64,000 nt of DNA, taken from positions 16,169 to 80,168 of the forward strand of contig JAQUWL010000006.1 in NCBI GenBank assembly GCA_028692875.1. The letters run 5' to 3'. This DNA comes from Sulfurospirillaceae bacterium (GTDB lineage Bacteria > Campylobacterota > Campylobacteria > Campylobacterales > Sulfurospirillaceae). The notes under the pieces are model-generated. The model saw nothing but the letters and a program-made list of their open reading frames with translations. It did no database searches and was not told the DNA's origin. Of this stretch, positions 9,590-19,175 are shown piece after piece. The first letter of the stretch is position 1. Every line of letters begins with the position of its first letter. The position numbers were made by a program, and so were the translations under genes.

Positions 9590-10521
9590 ACAAAAGCCTT
9601 TCTATGGTCAACAAACTTTAAAGCCCAAAACAAAAGCGTAATTGCAACTGTCAGAGCAACCCAATAACTACTTGGGTCTAAAAAAGAAAGGATAACAAAA
9701 AAAACTAAATTTAATGCCATTCCAGACAAAACTACTTTATCGTGTGCCCAACCAGATTGGCTTAGGCGTTGATACATATGCTTCTTGTGTGCGAAAGAGA
9801 GTTTCTCACCATTTCGCCATCGCCGATATAATGTTATCGTAGCATCAAACCAAAAAAGACAAAGTAACACAATCCACCCTACAAAATAGGGGGTGCCAGC
9901 AAAAGAAAGTGCAAAAAATGCAAACAAAAAACCTAAAGGAGCACTTCCAACGTCGCCCATAAATATAGAAGCTTTGTGCCAATTAAACAGAAGAAAACCA
10001 AAAGACGCCAGTGCGACAATCAAACCCAGACGAAAATCAAAAAGCACAAAACTCGCCATCCCAACAAAAACCGCCTCGCCTCCCGCATAACCATCAATAC
10101 CATCAAGAAAATTATAAAGATTGGTCATCCACACGAGAAACAAAAAAGCAAAAATATTTAACCATGCACCATGTAACTCAAAAATACCAAAATCAACATG
10201 GCTAACCCATCCCAAAAAATAAAGTGCAAGAAGGGCAGAAAAAGCCTGAACGGCAAATCGTATCTTTGCAGAAATCGTAAAAACATCGTCCAAAAAACTC
10301 ACGATCACAAGTGGCAAAAGTGGCAATAAAAAACTTACTTTATCCACCATAAAAACACCAAAAGCTATCGCCAAAATGATCGCCAAACCACCGCCTCTTG
10401 GCGTTGGAACAGCGTGCGAGCTTCTCTCGTTTGGCATATCAAGCAATTTTTTTTTCAAAGCAATATATCTCACAAGATATGTCGCAATAACTGATATGCA
10501 AAAAACTGCTACTTCTATCAC
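9586..10521 (-). CDS. Polytopic undecaprenyl-phosphate HexNAc-1-P transferase (WecA/MraY type)
   Basis: Starts a lipid-linked glycan by moving a sugar-1-phosphate from a UDP-sugar to undecaprenyl phosphate. 311 residues with about ten hydrophobic helices. Family motifs: HAVPTPRGGG (36-45), the DD pair at 78-79, NLYNFLDGIDG (134-144) and FMGDVGSAPLGF. It sits where C. jejuni has PglC, a small single-helix enzyme of a different fold, so this lineage appears to use another initiating enzyme. GTG start overlapping the previous stop (GTGA). A run of nine A codes for Lys23-25. Confidence 0.88.
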   Translation of the reverse strand: MIEVAVFCISVIATYLVRYIALKKKLLDMPNERSSHAVPTPRGGGLAIILAIAFGVFMVDKVSFLLPLLPLVIVSFLDDVFTISAKIRFAVQAFSALLALYFLGWVSHVDFGIFELHGAWLNIFAFLFLVWMTNLYNFLDGIDGYAGGEAVFVGMASFVLFDFRLGLIVALASFGFLLFNWHKASIFMGDVGSAPLGFLFAFFALSFAGTPYFVGWIVLLCLFWFDATITLYRRWRNGEKLSFAHKKHMYQRLSQSGWAHDKVVLSGMALNLVFFVILSFLDPSSYWVALTVAITLLFWALKFVDHRKAFV

Positions 10522-11648
10522 TTTTTTAAAACCTCACAGATAACATCAAGATATATTTTGTTGATTTTGTCTTGAGAAAATTCATTTTTGACTTTTTCAA
10601 AACCAGCCTCGCCCATTTTGGAAAGTGACTCTTTATTGAGAGACAAAATCTTCAAAAACCCTTCATAAAGAGATTTTGGAGAGTGGGCTTCAACAAGAAA
10701 ACCATTTTCCCCATCTTCTACAACATCTCTACATCCCGCAACATCAGTGGCAATAATCGCCTTTTTTGCACTTGCTGCTTCGAGTAAAACCCTTGAAAGC
10801 CCTTCTCGATAACTCGGTAAAACAACAACGTCACTCAGGCGCAAAAAATTCTTAATATCATCTGTAACGCCGAGATAACTCACAAGCCCCTCTTGCTCCC
10901 ACGCTAAAAGCTCATCTTTGGAAATACCACTTGGATTTCCATCATCAAAAGCTCCGCCTAGATAAAAACAAGCTTGTGGAAAATCTCCACTTTTTCGCAG
11001 CAAACGTATAGCCTCAATATATTCTAAAATACCTTTATCTCTCAACAATCTTGCGATAAGACAAAAAGAAATCTTTCCATCTTCTTGCTTCTCGCAATCC
11101 CCAAATGCCTCAACGCCAATACCAGAACCTGCAACATATCGAGCTTTTTTTTCACAAACCAATCCATCTTTGATAAAAAATTTTCTATCTTCTTGGTTTT
11201 GGAAAAAGACAATTTTTGCAAACTTAAGTGCAAACATATAAAGCGTTTTAACGATGGCTTTCAGCCACGATTTGCCTAAAAAACCTGAACCTAGACCATT
11301 TATGGTGCTAATTACAGGTATATTTAAAGCCTTGGCAACAAAGTTACCGAAGATGTTTGGCTTTATAGAGTAGCTCAAAACAATATCTGGCTTTATGTGT
11401 CGATAAACCCTCCAAAGAGCGTACATGTAACGTATCTCACCCAGCGGATTTAGACCTTTTCTGCTTATGGGAACTCTATAAAATTCGATGTCATTTTGCT
11501 CCAACACCGCCAAAGAGCTTTGTGAAAAACTATCCGTGTCAGATACGCACACAACTTTAAAGCCCTCTTTTTGTAGACACTGCATCAGCCCTAGCCTAAA
11601 ATTTACAATCGCCCAAAGAATATTTGCATGAATAACCACACATCTCAT
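10518..11648 (-). CDS. GT4 glycosyltransferase, PglA-like
   Basis: GT-B fold retaining glycosyltransferase acting on a lipid-linked sugar at the inner face of the membrane. Features: TINGLGSGFLGKSW acceptor-side loop typical of PglA/WbpT-like HexNAc transferases, FCLIARLLRDKGILEY in the donor half, and the E-x7-E motif in SYREGLSRVLLEAASA. I took the ATG at 11648 (MRCVVIHANI), which overlaps the asnB stop as ATGA; an upstream in-frame start would add 13 residues inside asnB. Position next to pglF and pglB suggests addition of the second sugar of the N-glycan. Confidence 0.8.
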   Translation of the reverse strand: MRCVVIHANILWAIVNFRLGLMQCLQKEGFKVVCVSDTDSFSQSSLAVLEQNDIEFYRVPISRKGLNPLGEIRYMYALWRVYRHIKPDIVLSYSIKPNIFGNFVAKALNIPVISTINGLGSGFLGKSWLKAIVKTLYMFALKFAKIVFFQNQEDRKFFIKDGLVCEKKARYVAGSGIGVEAFGDCEKQEDGKISFCLIARLLRDKGILEYIEAIRLLRKSGDFPQACFYLGGAFDDGNPSGISKDELLAWEQEGLVSYLGVTDDIKNFLRLSDVVVLPSYREGLSRVLLEAASAKKAIIATDVAGCRDVVEDGENGFLVEAHSPKSLYEGFLKILSLNKESLSKMGEAGFEKVKNEFSQDKINKIYLDVICEVLKK

Positions 11649-13453
11649 GTTTTTTTTCTCCAAACTTCCAAACAGTACATACACCACAACATTTTGGCTC
11701 TTTTTTCTGCCGAAACATTCACTTTATTTGCCAATAATGCATCGATAAAATTTTTGTCGATAAAAGAACTAGAATAACTTCTTCCACTTAGAGCATCAAA
11801 AATAGGCTCTTTTAGGTCATCTTCTACCCATTTTTTTAATGGCACTTCAAATCCTCTTTTAGGTTGGTTGATAAGCTCTGGAGGAAGATATTTTTTTGCT
11901 AACGTACGCAAAAGGGACTTTGTTTCTTTACCTTTTATCTTACATGTAGAAGAAAGCGTTGGGGTAAGGGAAAGCATATATTTACTCAAAAAAGGGCTTC
12001 TTCCTTCCAAAGAATGTGCCATCGTGGCAATATCCATTTTAACAAGCAAATCACCAAAAAGCAGAAGGGAATAATCAAGATAAAGCATCTTCGACAAATC
12101 ATCTGTTGGCTTATCGAAAACCGAGCGAATAAAAACATCAGCCTCGTCAAATCTCTCACTTTTTTCAAAACTATAAACATCTTCAAATATGTCATTGGTT
12201 GCAGAAAGATAAAAATCCATCCCTTTCTTTTTCGACATCGACAAAAGCCGATACGCATAGTTATAGAGTGATTTTTTATCGTGAGGTTTTGGCAAGATAT
12301 TTGTCAAAAAAGAGAGATGTTTTGCAAAACCAATCCAACCATTGGCAAGAGGAACGTACCGCCTATATCCGCCAAAAAGCTCATCGGCACCATCGCCGTT
12401 TAAAATAACCGTAAGATGCTTCTTTGCCTCTTGTGCCACATAGTAGCTTGGTATAGCCGAAGAGTCAAAAAATGGCTCTCCATAACTTGTCAAAATCGTT
12501 TCAATATCGTTTTTCAGATTCATAGAAATATCAATTTGTGTATGTTTTGTGCCGTATTTTTGAGCAGTCAATAAAGCAAGATGGGACTCATCAAAGGCAC
12601 CCTCAAACTTGACTGTAAAAGTTTTTAAATTTGAGCGATATTCACTCGCACATGCAACGATCAAAGAGCTATCTATGCCCCCACTCAAAAAAGCCCCTAC
12701 TTCCAAATCAGAAGATAAAAGTCTATCTTTAACACTCTTTTTCAAAGCCTCTTCCACGAGAAAAAGCCCCTCTTTAAGTCCGATATTTTGATTTTGAAGA
12801 TAGAGGTTTAGCATATCAAAATAACGCTCTTTCTTAACCTTTAGCGTATCCAAATCAATCTCCCAAAACGTTCCATTTTCCACCTCAAACACATTTTCGT
12901 AAGGCGTGTTTTGCTTGTAGAAAAATCCGCTTCGCAGGTAAAATTGAATGTTTTTCTCATCGACAGATAGCCTAGAAATGGCATTTTTGATGGCATTAAG
13001 CTCACTAGCAAAAAATAGCACATTGTTTTCGTGGTAGACATACAAAGGCTTTTTACCCGCTCTATCTCGTGCTAAAAAAAGTGTATTGGAGGTTTTATCT
13101 AAGATAGCAAAAGCGAACATTCCATCCAAAAAATCAAACATTTTTTCTTTGTATTTGATGTACATGTAAAGCAGTGTTTCGGTATCTGAGGAGGTTTGAA
13201 AACAACAATCGCTAAGATACGCTTGACGCAATTCTTGATGGTTATATATCTCCCCATTGAAAACAATCGTACAATTTCCTATACAAAAAGGCTGTCCTCC
13301 ATGTACGACATCTTGTATGGAAAGCCGTGTATGATAAAGCGTGATATTGTTATACGCCATTTTTGATTGCGCATCAGGTCCTCGATGAAAAAGTGAAGCT
13401 AAAACTTTTTCTCCAACAAAAGAACCATTAATAGAACCTGCAATACCACACAT
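11645..13453 (-). CDS. asnB: Glutamine-hydrolysing asparagine synthase family protein
   Basis: 602 residues. N-terminal class II glutaminase with nucleophile Cys2 (MCGIAG) and NGEIYNH; C-terminal ATP-pyrophosphatase domain with the loop SGGIDSS at 257-263. Such AsnB-like enzymes occur in surface-sugar loci, where some amidate uronic acids. Here it lies between pglA-like and pglB, and the window also encodes two enzymes for UDP-uronates (46997-48250, 51550-52551), so uronamide formation on the N-glycan is a reasonable but unproven idea. Ordinary asparagine synthesis is the alternative. Confidence 0.88.
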   Translation of the reverse strand: MCGIAGSINGSFVGEKVLASLFHRGPDAQSKMAYNNITLYHTRLSIQDVVHGGQPFCIGNCTIVFNGEIYNHQELRQAYLSDCCFQTSSDTETLLYMYIKYKEKMFDFLDGMFAFAILDKTSNTLFLARDRAGKKPLYVYHENNVLFFASELNAIKNAISRLSVDEKNIQFYLRSGFFYKQNTPYENVFEVENGTFWEIDLDTLKVKKERYFDMLNLYLQNQNIGLKEGLFLVEEALKKSVKDRLLSSDLEVGAFLSGGIDSSLIVACASEYRSNLKTFTVKFEGAFDESHLALLTAQKYGTKHTQIDISMNLKNDIETILTSYGEPFFDSSAIPSYYVAQEAKKHLTVILNGDGADELFGGYRRYVPLANGWIGFAKHLSFLTNILPKPHDKKSLYNYAYRLLSMSKKKGMDFYLSATNDIFEDVYSFEKSERFDEADVFIRSVFDKPTDDLSKMLYLDYSLLLFGDLLVKMDIATMAHSLEGRSPFLSKYMLSLTPTLSSTCKIKGKETKSLLRTLAKKYLPPELINQPKRGFEVPLKKWVEDDLKEPIFDALSGRSYSSSFIDKNFIDALLANKVNVSAEKRAKMLWCMYCLEVWRKKT

Positions 13454-13457
13454 TAAG

Positions 13458-15596
13458 CTATCTTTTTAACCTGTAAACTTTGGCATAAGGCGTTAAGATA
13501 GTTGCCTCAAACAACTCTGGATCATAATTTTCAAGCGCATAGAGCTGGATAAATAACGAGTTAAACATGGTGTAGTCTAGCACTAAAAATCGGTTGTAGT
13601 CTTTCATAAAAATCACAAACACCGAACCAGAGATATCAACATGTTTGACCGACCTAGTTAACTTTTTATTTGCATCATAAGAGGTAAGAACAAAAGTATT
13701 TATCGGCAATGTTTGACCCCCCACAACGACCTTGGTTGCATCTTTGAAAAACAAAACACCATTGCCTAAATCAACTTTATCTCCAACATCTGCCATCGGA
13801 GAGCCTGCATAGAAAAATGGCTTTTTTTGTTGATTGCCAGTTTTCAAATCAATAGTACTAAAAAGTGCCACTGTAGGGAAAATACTCAACATCCTATCTG
13901 GAAGATAAAAATAGACATCTCTTGTCTTGGCTGGAGGAGAAAATTGCTTATTGCTAAGAGAGTTTAGAAAAGTTGTGACATTTTTTTCGCCATAATCTTG
14001 CATCATCTGCACAAGTCCGCCACCACTTGGTTTCTCCGTATACTCAACCGCAAGTCTTGCCATATTGGCACCTGCGACTTGGTCACTAAGCAGTGAAAAA
14101 CTTACTGGAAAATTGACACTTCCAGAGTGCTTTCCACCATCTATCAATGTCTTCATATCACTATAATAACGGATAGGATACCCATAATCCCACCATGTAA
14201 CTACATAATCTTCCCGCTGAGCTTGTTTGCCCAACAAGTCCAGAGTTTGAACTTCATTTTTCATAAAAACAGTAGGAACTTTATAATTGACAATATGTTG
14301 CAAATTTGGATACAGCATCGCCATAACGCCCACGCCCACAAAAACTCCATAGGCTACTTTTTGAGCCTCTTTGGTTATAAAGTTTTGTATGTATTTTGCA
14401 ACCATAAATATAAAAAACGAAGCACCCAATGCCATCAAAGGAACCGCAAAAACAGTAAATCTAAGCCCTCCTCGAAGAGCAAAAAATCCTAAAATAACCA
14501 TCGGTAAAGAGAGTAGTGCAAGCTTATATCTGTAAACAAACAAGAGATATCCCGCAACAGAGATTATCAATCCTATCGTACTTCCACTGATGCGATGAGC
14601 AAAAGTTTCAAACGGAATATTTCCAGCTTCTCTGACAGTGTTTAGAACTTCAAAATAGTTAAAAGTATTTCCAGAGGCAATGTCATTTATGACTGCTCTT
14701 GTAAAATACTCGCTTTTAAAAACTATCATCAACCAACCGTAGCCACCCAAAACCACATACGCAACTATACATGTAAAGAGCAAGGTTAGCAAAATCTTTA
14801 CCTCAAGCCTCTCTTTAAAGTAGACAAAAAGAAGATTTAAGGCAATGATAAGTGCGATTTTAAGACCCATATCAAGGGTCATCAACGAGATGATAAGTAT
14901 AGATAAAAACTGATAAAAAATAGGATTTTTCCGCTCAAACAAAAGCATATAAACCAAAGTTATCGCAAAAACACCATTTCCTACATGTAGAACTGCTGGA
15001 TGCCAAAGCAGACCAAAGCAGACAAAGAGCGGAGCTATAAAAAGGACTTTTTGATTTTCAAAATGCAAAACATAGAGCGAAAAACAAACAACCATAAGCG
15101 GCAATACAACAACTAACATATCGGTATCAAAGTAGCCTGTCATAGTACGGTTGTAGTAGCTAACTGCTATAGAGCCTATCAAAGCGCCAGAAAAACCAAC
15201 CCACTCCTCTTGAAAAACTCTTGCAAACAACATCATAGGCACGACCAACAAAGAGCCTATGCATGTAGACATATAAAGGATAACTGTTTCAAAACTAAAA
15301 GGCAATGTTTTGACAAAAAATGCCGTAAGCAAAGACAGAGGCGTGCTTATCGGCGAAAGGTCATTGGGCTGATGAAAACCGTTCAGGATATCCCTTGCAC
15401 CTTCTGCAAAATAGTACCCATCGTTTGTATTTATCATCAATTCACCATTCCACACAAACTGCTCAAATCCACTAAATTGAAAAACCCAAATCAGACGAAT
15501 CCCAACACTAAAAGCATATGCCAAAAGCATCAAAAACAAAAAAACTCCAAAAGGCATATCCGAAGACTTCAAGGGTGGCTTAGCAACAGTTTTCAT
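13458..15596 (-). CDS. pglB: Oligosaccharyltransferase PglB (STT3 family)
   Basis: Transfers a lipid-linked oligosaccharide to Asn in D/E-x-N-x-S/T sequons in the periplasm. 712 residues, almost the length of C. jejuni PglB. About 13 transmembrane helices fill residues 15-430, then a periplasmic domain. Catalytic features: D59 in TNDGYYF, DTD at 157-159 (YNRTMTGYFDTDM), TVRE at 320-323 (TIxE motif), WWDYG at 468-472, DGGKHSG soon after, and RMLSI as the MxxI motif that reads the +2 Ser/Thr. Every signature is intact, so the enzyme should be active. Coupled by ATGA to the GT2 gene upstream. Confidence 0.97.
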   Translation of the reverse strand: MKTVAKPPLKSSDMPFGVFLFLMLLAYAFSVGIRLIWVFQFSGFEQFVWNGELMINTNDGYYFAEGARDILNGFHQPNDLSPISTPLSLLTAFFVKTLPFSFETVILYMSTCIGSLLVVPMMLFARVFQEEWVGFSGALIGSIAVSYYNRTMTGYFDTDMLVVVLPLMVVCFSLYVLHFENQKVLFIAPLFVCFGLLWHPAVLHVGNGVFAITLVYMLLFERKNPIFYQFLSILIISLMTLDMGLKIALIIALNLLFVYFKERLEVKILLTLLFTCIVAYVVLGGYGWLMIVFKSEYFTRAVINDIASGNTFNYFEVLNTVREAGNIPFETFAHRISGSTIGLIISVAGYLLFVYRYKLALLSLPMVILGFFALRGGLRFTVFAVPLMALGASFFIFMVAKYIQNFITKEAQKVAYGVFVGVGVMAMLYPNLQHIVNYKVPTVFMKNEVQTLDLLGKQAQREDYVVTWWDYGYPIRYYSDMKTLIDGGKHSGSVNFPVSFSLLSDQVAGANMARLAVEYTEKPSGGGLVQMMQDYGEKNVTTFLNSLSNKQFSPPAKTRDVYFYLPDRMLSIFPTVALFSTIDLKTGNQQKKPFFYAGSPMADVGDKVDLGNGVLFFKDATKVVVGGQTLPINTFVLTSYDANKKLTRSVKHVDISGSVFVIFMKDYNRFLVLDYTMFNSLFIQLYALENYDPELFEATILTPYAKVYRLKR

Positions 15597-16381
15597 TGAG
15601 CATTTTTCCTATAATGTATAAAATTTTTTAAAACCCTTAGCGTATACTTTGCCAAAGAATAGCCTACAAAAAAAAGATACCAGCCTAGCGATATAAAGCC
15701 TTTTTTATAACAAAACGCATAGTTAAAAAGCTCCCCTTTTTCCATCTGCCACATATGAGCAGAAAGTCCACTTTGCCCATAAGCTCGCTTGTGCAACCTT
15801 GCCAGACTTGGCTTTTGAAGAAAATACAAAGGCTCTTTTTGTGAGATTTTGAGCCAAAGATGATAATCCTCAGAGTATCGCTGAGAATCCAAAAATCCAC
15901 CAACCTCATCAAATAGTCTTCGCTCAACAACTGTACACGGCGTAGATGTTCGATTGAAAAATAAAAAATCTCTAAAATTATACTTTTGCAACACAACTTC
16001 CCCATCTTGCGTAAAACTATCAAAAGTATAGCTTGAAGAGATAAATCTTGCCTTTTTTTCGCAAATAAGTGCATATTGCATCTCCAGCTTATCGGCCCTC
16101 CACTCATCATCAGCATCTAAAAACGCCAAAAAATCTCCGCTTGAATGCTTTACGGCTAGATTTCTCGCACTTCCTGCACCTGCGTTTTCTTGATAAATAT
16201 AGCGGTACGACAAAGTAGTGTTTTGGAAAAATGTTTCAACCACTTGCTTTGTTGCATCTGTGCTTCCATCATCAACGATAACTATCTCAAAATCTTTAAA
16301 AGTTTGCGATGCAACCGAAGAGAGTGCAATGTGTAATGTTTTTTCACTGTTGTAGCAAGGAATAATGACCGAAAACATCAT
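15593..16381 (-). CDS. GT2 family glycosyltransferase
   Basis: GT-A fold inverting transferase, 262 residues. FSVIIPCYNSEKTL and VIVDDGSTDAT form the nucleotide site, LAFLDADDEW contains the DxD metal motif. The C-terminal 60 residues are basic and partly hydrophobic, suggesting membrane association. Its place beside pglB resembles PglI/PglJ-type pgl transferases, but the acceptor cannot be read from sequence. ATGA overlaps at both ends. Confidence 0.85.
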   Translation of the reverse strand: MMFSVIIPCYNSEKTLHIALSSVASQTFKDFEIVIVDDGSTDATKQVVETFFQNTTLSYRYIYQENAGAGSARNLAVKHSSGDFLAFLDADDEWRADKLEMQYALICEKKARFISSSYTFDSFTQDGEVVLQKYNFRDFLFFNRTSTPCTVVERRLFDEVGGFLDSQRYSEDYHLWLKISQKEPLYFLQKPSLARLHKRAYGQSGLSAHMWQMEKGELFNYAFCYKKGFISLGWYLFFVGYSLAKYTLRVLKNFIHYRKNAQ

Positions 16382-17151
16382 GATTTATGCTCTGTGAGAT
16401 TTTTCTCTTTGAACGCCAAATAATCATAATATCCTAGTATCTTACGCTCAAGATTCTGTATATCATCGCTGGCTATGATTTCTATTCTTTTCAATCGTCT
16501 CAAATCAACATTTTCTTTTGTATTGAATCCGATGTGACTCGAAGAGGCAATATTGTACCCAATTTTGCCTATCAAATCGATAGTGTCCGCATTGTAAGAG
16601 CCGTGTGGATAGCTTACATGTAACACTTTTTTTCCGATAATATCTTCTAATGTTTGCTTACTCTTGCGAAGTTCATCTTCTTGTTTTTCGTAGCTCAGCA
16701 TTGCCAAGCGTGTATGCGTTGCACCATGCGTACCCAATGTACAAATGGATGATTTGGCAAACAACCGTATATCTTGTGCATTGAGATAATCTTTTTGCCC
16801 AATTGTCCCTGTTGTTATATACAGCGTAAAGGGAATGCCATACATTTGGCAAACTTCTAACGCATAAAGGTTATCCTTATACCCATCATCAAAGGTAATG
16901 CAAAGCGTATTGGTATCTAACTTATCTTCATAGTGTTCATCTAAAGCGATAATCGTATATTGTTCTTTTAAAAATTGCATATGCTCTAAAAAACGCTCTT
17001 TTGTTATCGAGATGCCATAGCTATCATGTGCCAACTTTGAGCCAATGGCGTGATAAATCAAGATACGATTGCCAATTTGCGTAGTATGCTTATGATAGAA
17101 ATTGTAATACAAAAAAGCAAGTTGCTCTTTGAGATACTTTTTAAAACTCAT
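16378..17151 (-). CDS. NodB-type polysaccharide deacetylase
   Basis: Carbohydrate esterase family 4 fold, 257 residues. TFDDGY at 86-91 holds the catalytic Asp and metal Asp; LGTHGATHTRLA supplies the two metal-binding histidines, and VSYPHGSYN is motif 3. No clear signal peptide, so it probably acts on lipid-linked sugars in the cytoplasm. It could remove an acetyl group from a HexNAc, giving a free amine for the acyl- or aminoacyltransferase-like protein encoded next (17148-18116). ATGA overlaps on both sides. Confidence 0.85.
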   Translation of the reverse strand: MSFKKYLKEQLAFLYYNFYHKHTTQIGNRILIYHAIGSKLAHDSYGISITKERFLEHMQFLKEQYTIIALDEHYEDKLDTNTLCITFDDGYKDNLYALEVCQMYGIPFTLYITTGTIGQKDYLNAQDIRLFAKSSICTLGTHGATHTRLAMLSYEKQEDELRKSKQTLEDIIGKKVLHVSYPHGSYNADTIDLIGKIGYNIASSSHIGFNTKENVDLRRLKRIEIIASDDIQNLERKILGYYDYLAFKEKNLTEHKS

Positions 17152-18116
17152 AAATAAAGCCTATTGATAAGAAAACTTATGAGTTTTGAGTTACTTATCT
17201 CCCATTCACCAAGTTTTTCTACGATACTCGCCCTAAGCCCATTTTTAAAAGCAAAAACACCAGGATTTGAAACAGGGTCTATGCCAGACATATCGTACTT
17301 TGTGCAACCTAACGCTTTGGCTTTTTTCAATAGCTCAAACAAAAGGATATGGGATGAGTAGCTTTGTCTTCCCTCGTCAACAGATGCAGCCCAAAAGTCA
17401 ATCGCTTGATTTTCAAAATATAAAAAAGCTCTTATCGCCACAATGTGTCCATCTATCTTTGAGGTTGCCACGACGATTTGCTTACCTAAATGATTTTTGA
17501 TATGTGAAAGTTCTTGTTCCTTAGGCAAAACAACCTCTTTTTTTGTCTCAAATTTACGAAAAATTTTATCGAGTTCAGGTACTGGCACATCTTGCAAAAA
17601 GCAAACTTCAACTTCTTTGTTTTTTTCATAACCTCGTTTGAGATTTTTTCTAAAATTTGAAGAACAACTTTGTGTAAGCTCTTCCATGCTTTGATGCAAA
17701 TCGACATAGATGGTATAGTCGCTATTGATTTTTTTGCAACTTTTTTTCCACCCCGCACTGTGCAAAGCCAAAGAGTCATCAAAATCCAAAACATTGGTAA
17801 AACTGGTTTTGATAAATACGCATTTCACGCCAAAAGTATCTTGAATAAATCGAATTAAGGCTTCTTTCTGAAAACACTCTATCGCTCCTGCGATACTTCC
17901 CACACACCACCCAATAAAGATATTAAATTTTTGCTTATAGGCGATTTGAAAATATCCTATTTTCCCATCTTTATTGGCTTTGATACTAAGCGTCTTCCAG
18001 CCCATCTCATTTTTATATTGACCCAATTCATAAAGCTGATAAGCAGAAAAATTTGATTCTTGTGCAATAGCTTGATTCCAGACATTTGCATCAGTAATCA
18101 GTTGGTAATTTGGCAT
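17148..18116 (-). CDS. FemAB/GNAT-fold aminoacyl- or acyltransferase
   Basis: 322 residues of the FemAB-like superfamily (peptidoglycan-bridge or polysaccharide-decorating GNAT proteins). Visible are a central SSNFRKNLKRGYEK basic segment, HIVAIRAFLYFENQAIDFWAAS in the second GNAT half, and the family-typical DMSGIDPVSNPGVFAFKNG near the C-terminus. Related proteins use aminoacyl-tRNA or acyl-CoA to modify an amino group. Lying directly behind a deacetylase, it may re-acylate the freed amine with an amino acid or other acid. Family assignment is good; substrate unknown. Confidence 0.7.
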   Translation of the reverse strand: MPNYQLITDANVWNQAIAQESNFSAYQLYELGQYKNEMGWKTLSIKANKDGKIGYFQIAYKQKFNIFIGWCVGSIAGAIECFQKEALIRFIQDTFGVKCVFIKTSFTNVLDFDDSLALHSAGWKKSCKKINSDYTIYVDLHQSMEELTQSCSSNFRKNLKRGYEKNKEVEVCFLQDVPVPELDKIFRKFETKKEVVLPKEQELSHIKNHLGKQIVVATSKIDGHIVAIRAFLYFENQAIDFWAASVDEGRQSYSSHILLFELLKKAKALGCTKYDMSGIDPVSNPGVFAFKNGLRASIVEKLGEWEISNSKLISFLINRLYL

Positions 18117-18124
18117 ATTATGAT

Positions 18125-19168
18125 TTACCTCATACTCTCAAATATTTTTTGATACACAATCTCTTTTCCATGTTGTCCGTCAGCATAGTCATACTTTTTA
18201 ATTTCATACAAAGAGGGGTTGTAGGAGCCAAGTATCTGAATATCGTTTCTTTGCGAAAAGTCTTTCACATAATTTTCCACTTTTAAAATCATTCTAAAGG
18301 TATCATGATTGAGTAACAATGGATAAATTTCTGGATGATAAGGATGTAAAAAAAGTACCACTTCTACTTTGTTTTCTTTCAAGTAATGAATAAATTGTTC
18401 AAAAACTTCTGTGTTGGAAAGCATTTTAAATCCAAGAAGTTCATAATACCTATTATCCACTTGTATCTGCTTTTTTTCTCCTGCAAGTACTCTTTCTATC
18501 TCTGCATCTACTACATTAGGATAATAATGTGATCCAAATTTATCCAAAACATAGTCATTGATACCCTCACTATTTTTTGCAATTGAGTATTGACCTTGAT
18601 GATTGAAATTCCTATAAAAAAACAAAACATTCTCTTTGGTATATTCAAAATTTACCAAATTTTTATACTTAACCCCATCAAGTTCTTTTTTTTCTAAACT
18701 CTTCATACCCAATAAATTTCTGAGATTTTCTGCCCCATTTACCCTATTAAATATCCAAGGGTCTATCCCCATAATGATTCTTTTGGGTAAATTTCCTTTG
18801 GTTTTATACTCTTTCACAATATCTATCATATCTCCAAGTACTGCCCCGCTTACAGCATGGTTATAATAGAAAATATCTCCGCTTTTGGGAATAAAGTCAT
18901 AGCGTACCAACATACTTCTTGAAGAACCTAATACTATAGTATCTGGTTCTTGTACAAATTTGTTGATAATGATTTTTTGCAAAAGTTTTTCATCATAATT
19001 CTTTAATCCAACGACACTATTCCCATTAATCATTTCATTGGCCACATCAACCAAGTAGAGTTTTTGGTTGAAAAATCCCGCATAGTCTATCTTGTAATTA
19101 AAAAATACAATCCCTGCTAAAAGAAGCGAAGAAAAAAGAAAAAATTTGACGATTAATATCTTATACAT
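18125..19168 (-). CDS. SGNH-like cell-surface protein, MBOAT partner
   Basis: 347 residues from the ATG at 19168, the first start after the MBOAT stop; an upstream in-frame start would overlap it by 35 bases. One N-terminal membrane anchor (residues about 5-25). TIVLGSSRSMLV has the GxSR nucleophile-type block of SGNH-like O-acetylation proteins, and FLHPYHPEIYPLL may hold the C-terminal histidine. Such proteins are commonly paired with MBOAT acyltransferases to move acetyl from a membrane carrier to a glycan outside. Family assignment is by motif and pairing only. Confidence 0.6.
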   Translation of the reverse strand: MYKILIVKFFLFSSLLLAGIVFFNYKIDYAGFFNQKLYLVDVANEMINGNSVVGLKNYDEKLLQKIIINKFVQEPDTIVLGSSRSMLVRYDFIPKSGDIFYYNHAVSGAVLGDMIDIVKEYKTKGNLPKRIIMGIDPWIFNRVNGAENLRNLLGMKSLEKKELDGVKYKNLVNFEYTKENVLFFYRNFNHQGQYSIAKNSEGINDYVLDKFGSHYYPNVVDAEIERVLAGEKKQIQVDNRYYELLGFKMLSNTEVFEQFIHYLKENKVEVVLFLHPYHPEIYPLLLNHDTFRMILKVENYVKDFSQRNDIQILGSYNPSLYEIKKYDYADGQHGKEIVYQKIFESMR

Positions 19169-19175
19169 TCTCACA

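Noticed and set aside
10447-10455. Nine-base A/T homopolymers near gene starts (also about 28384-28392) as phase-variation switches
   Set aside because: Nine A in AT-rich DNA coding Lys-Lys-Lys is not exceptional, and no G/C tracts of the Campylobacter switching type were seen in the window.
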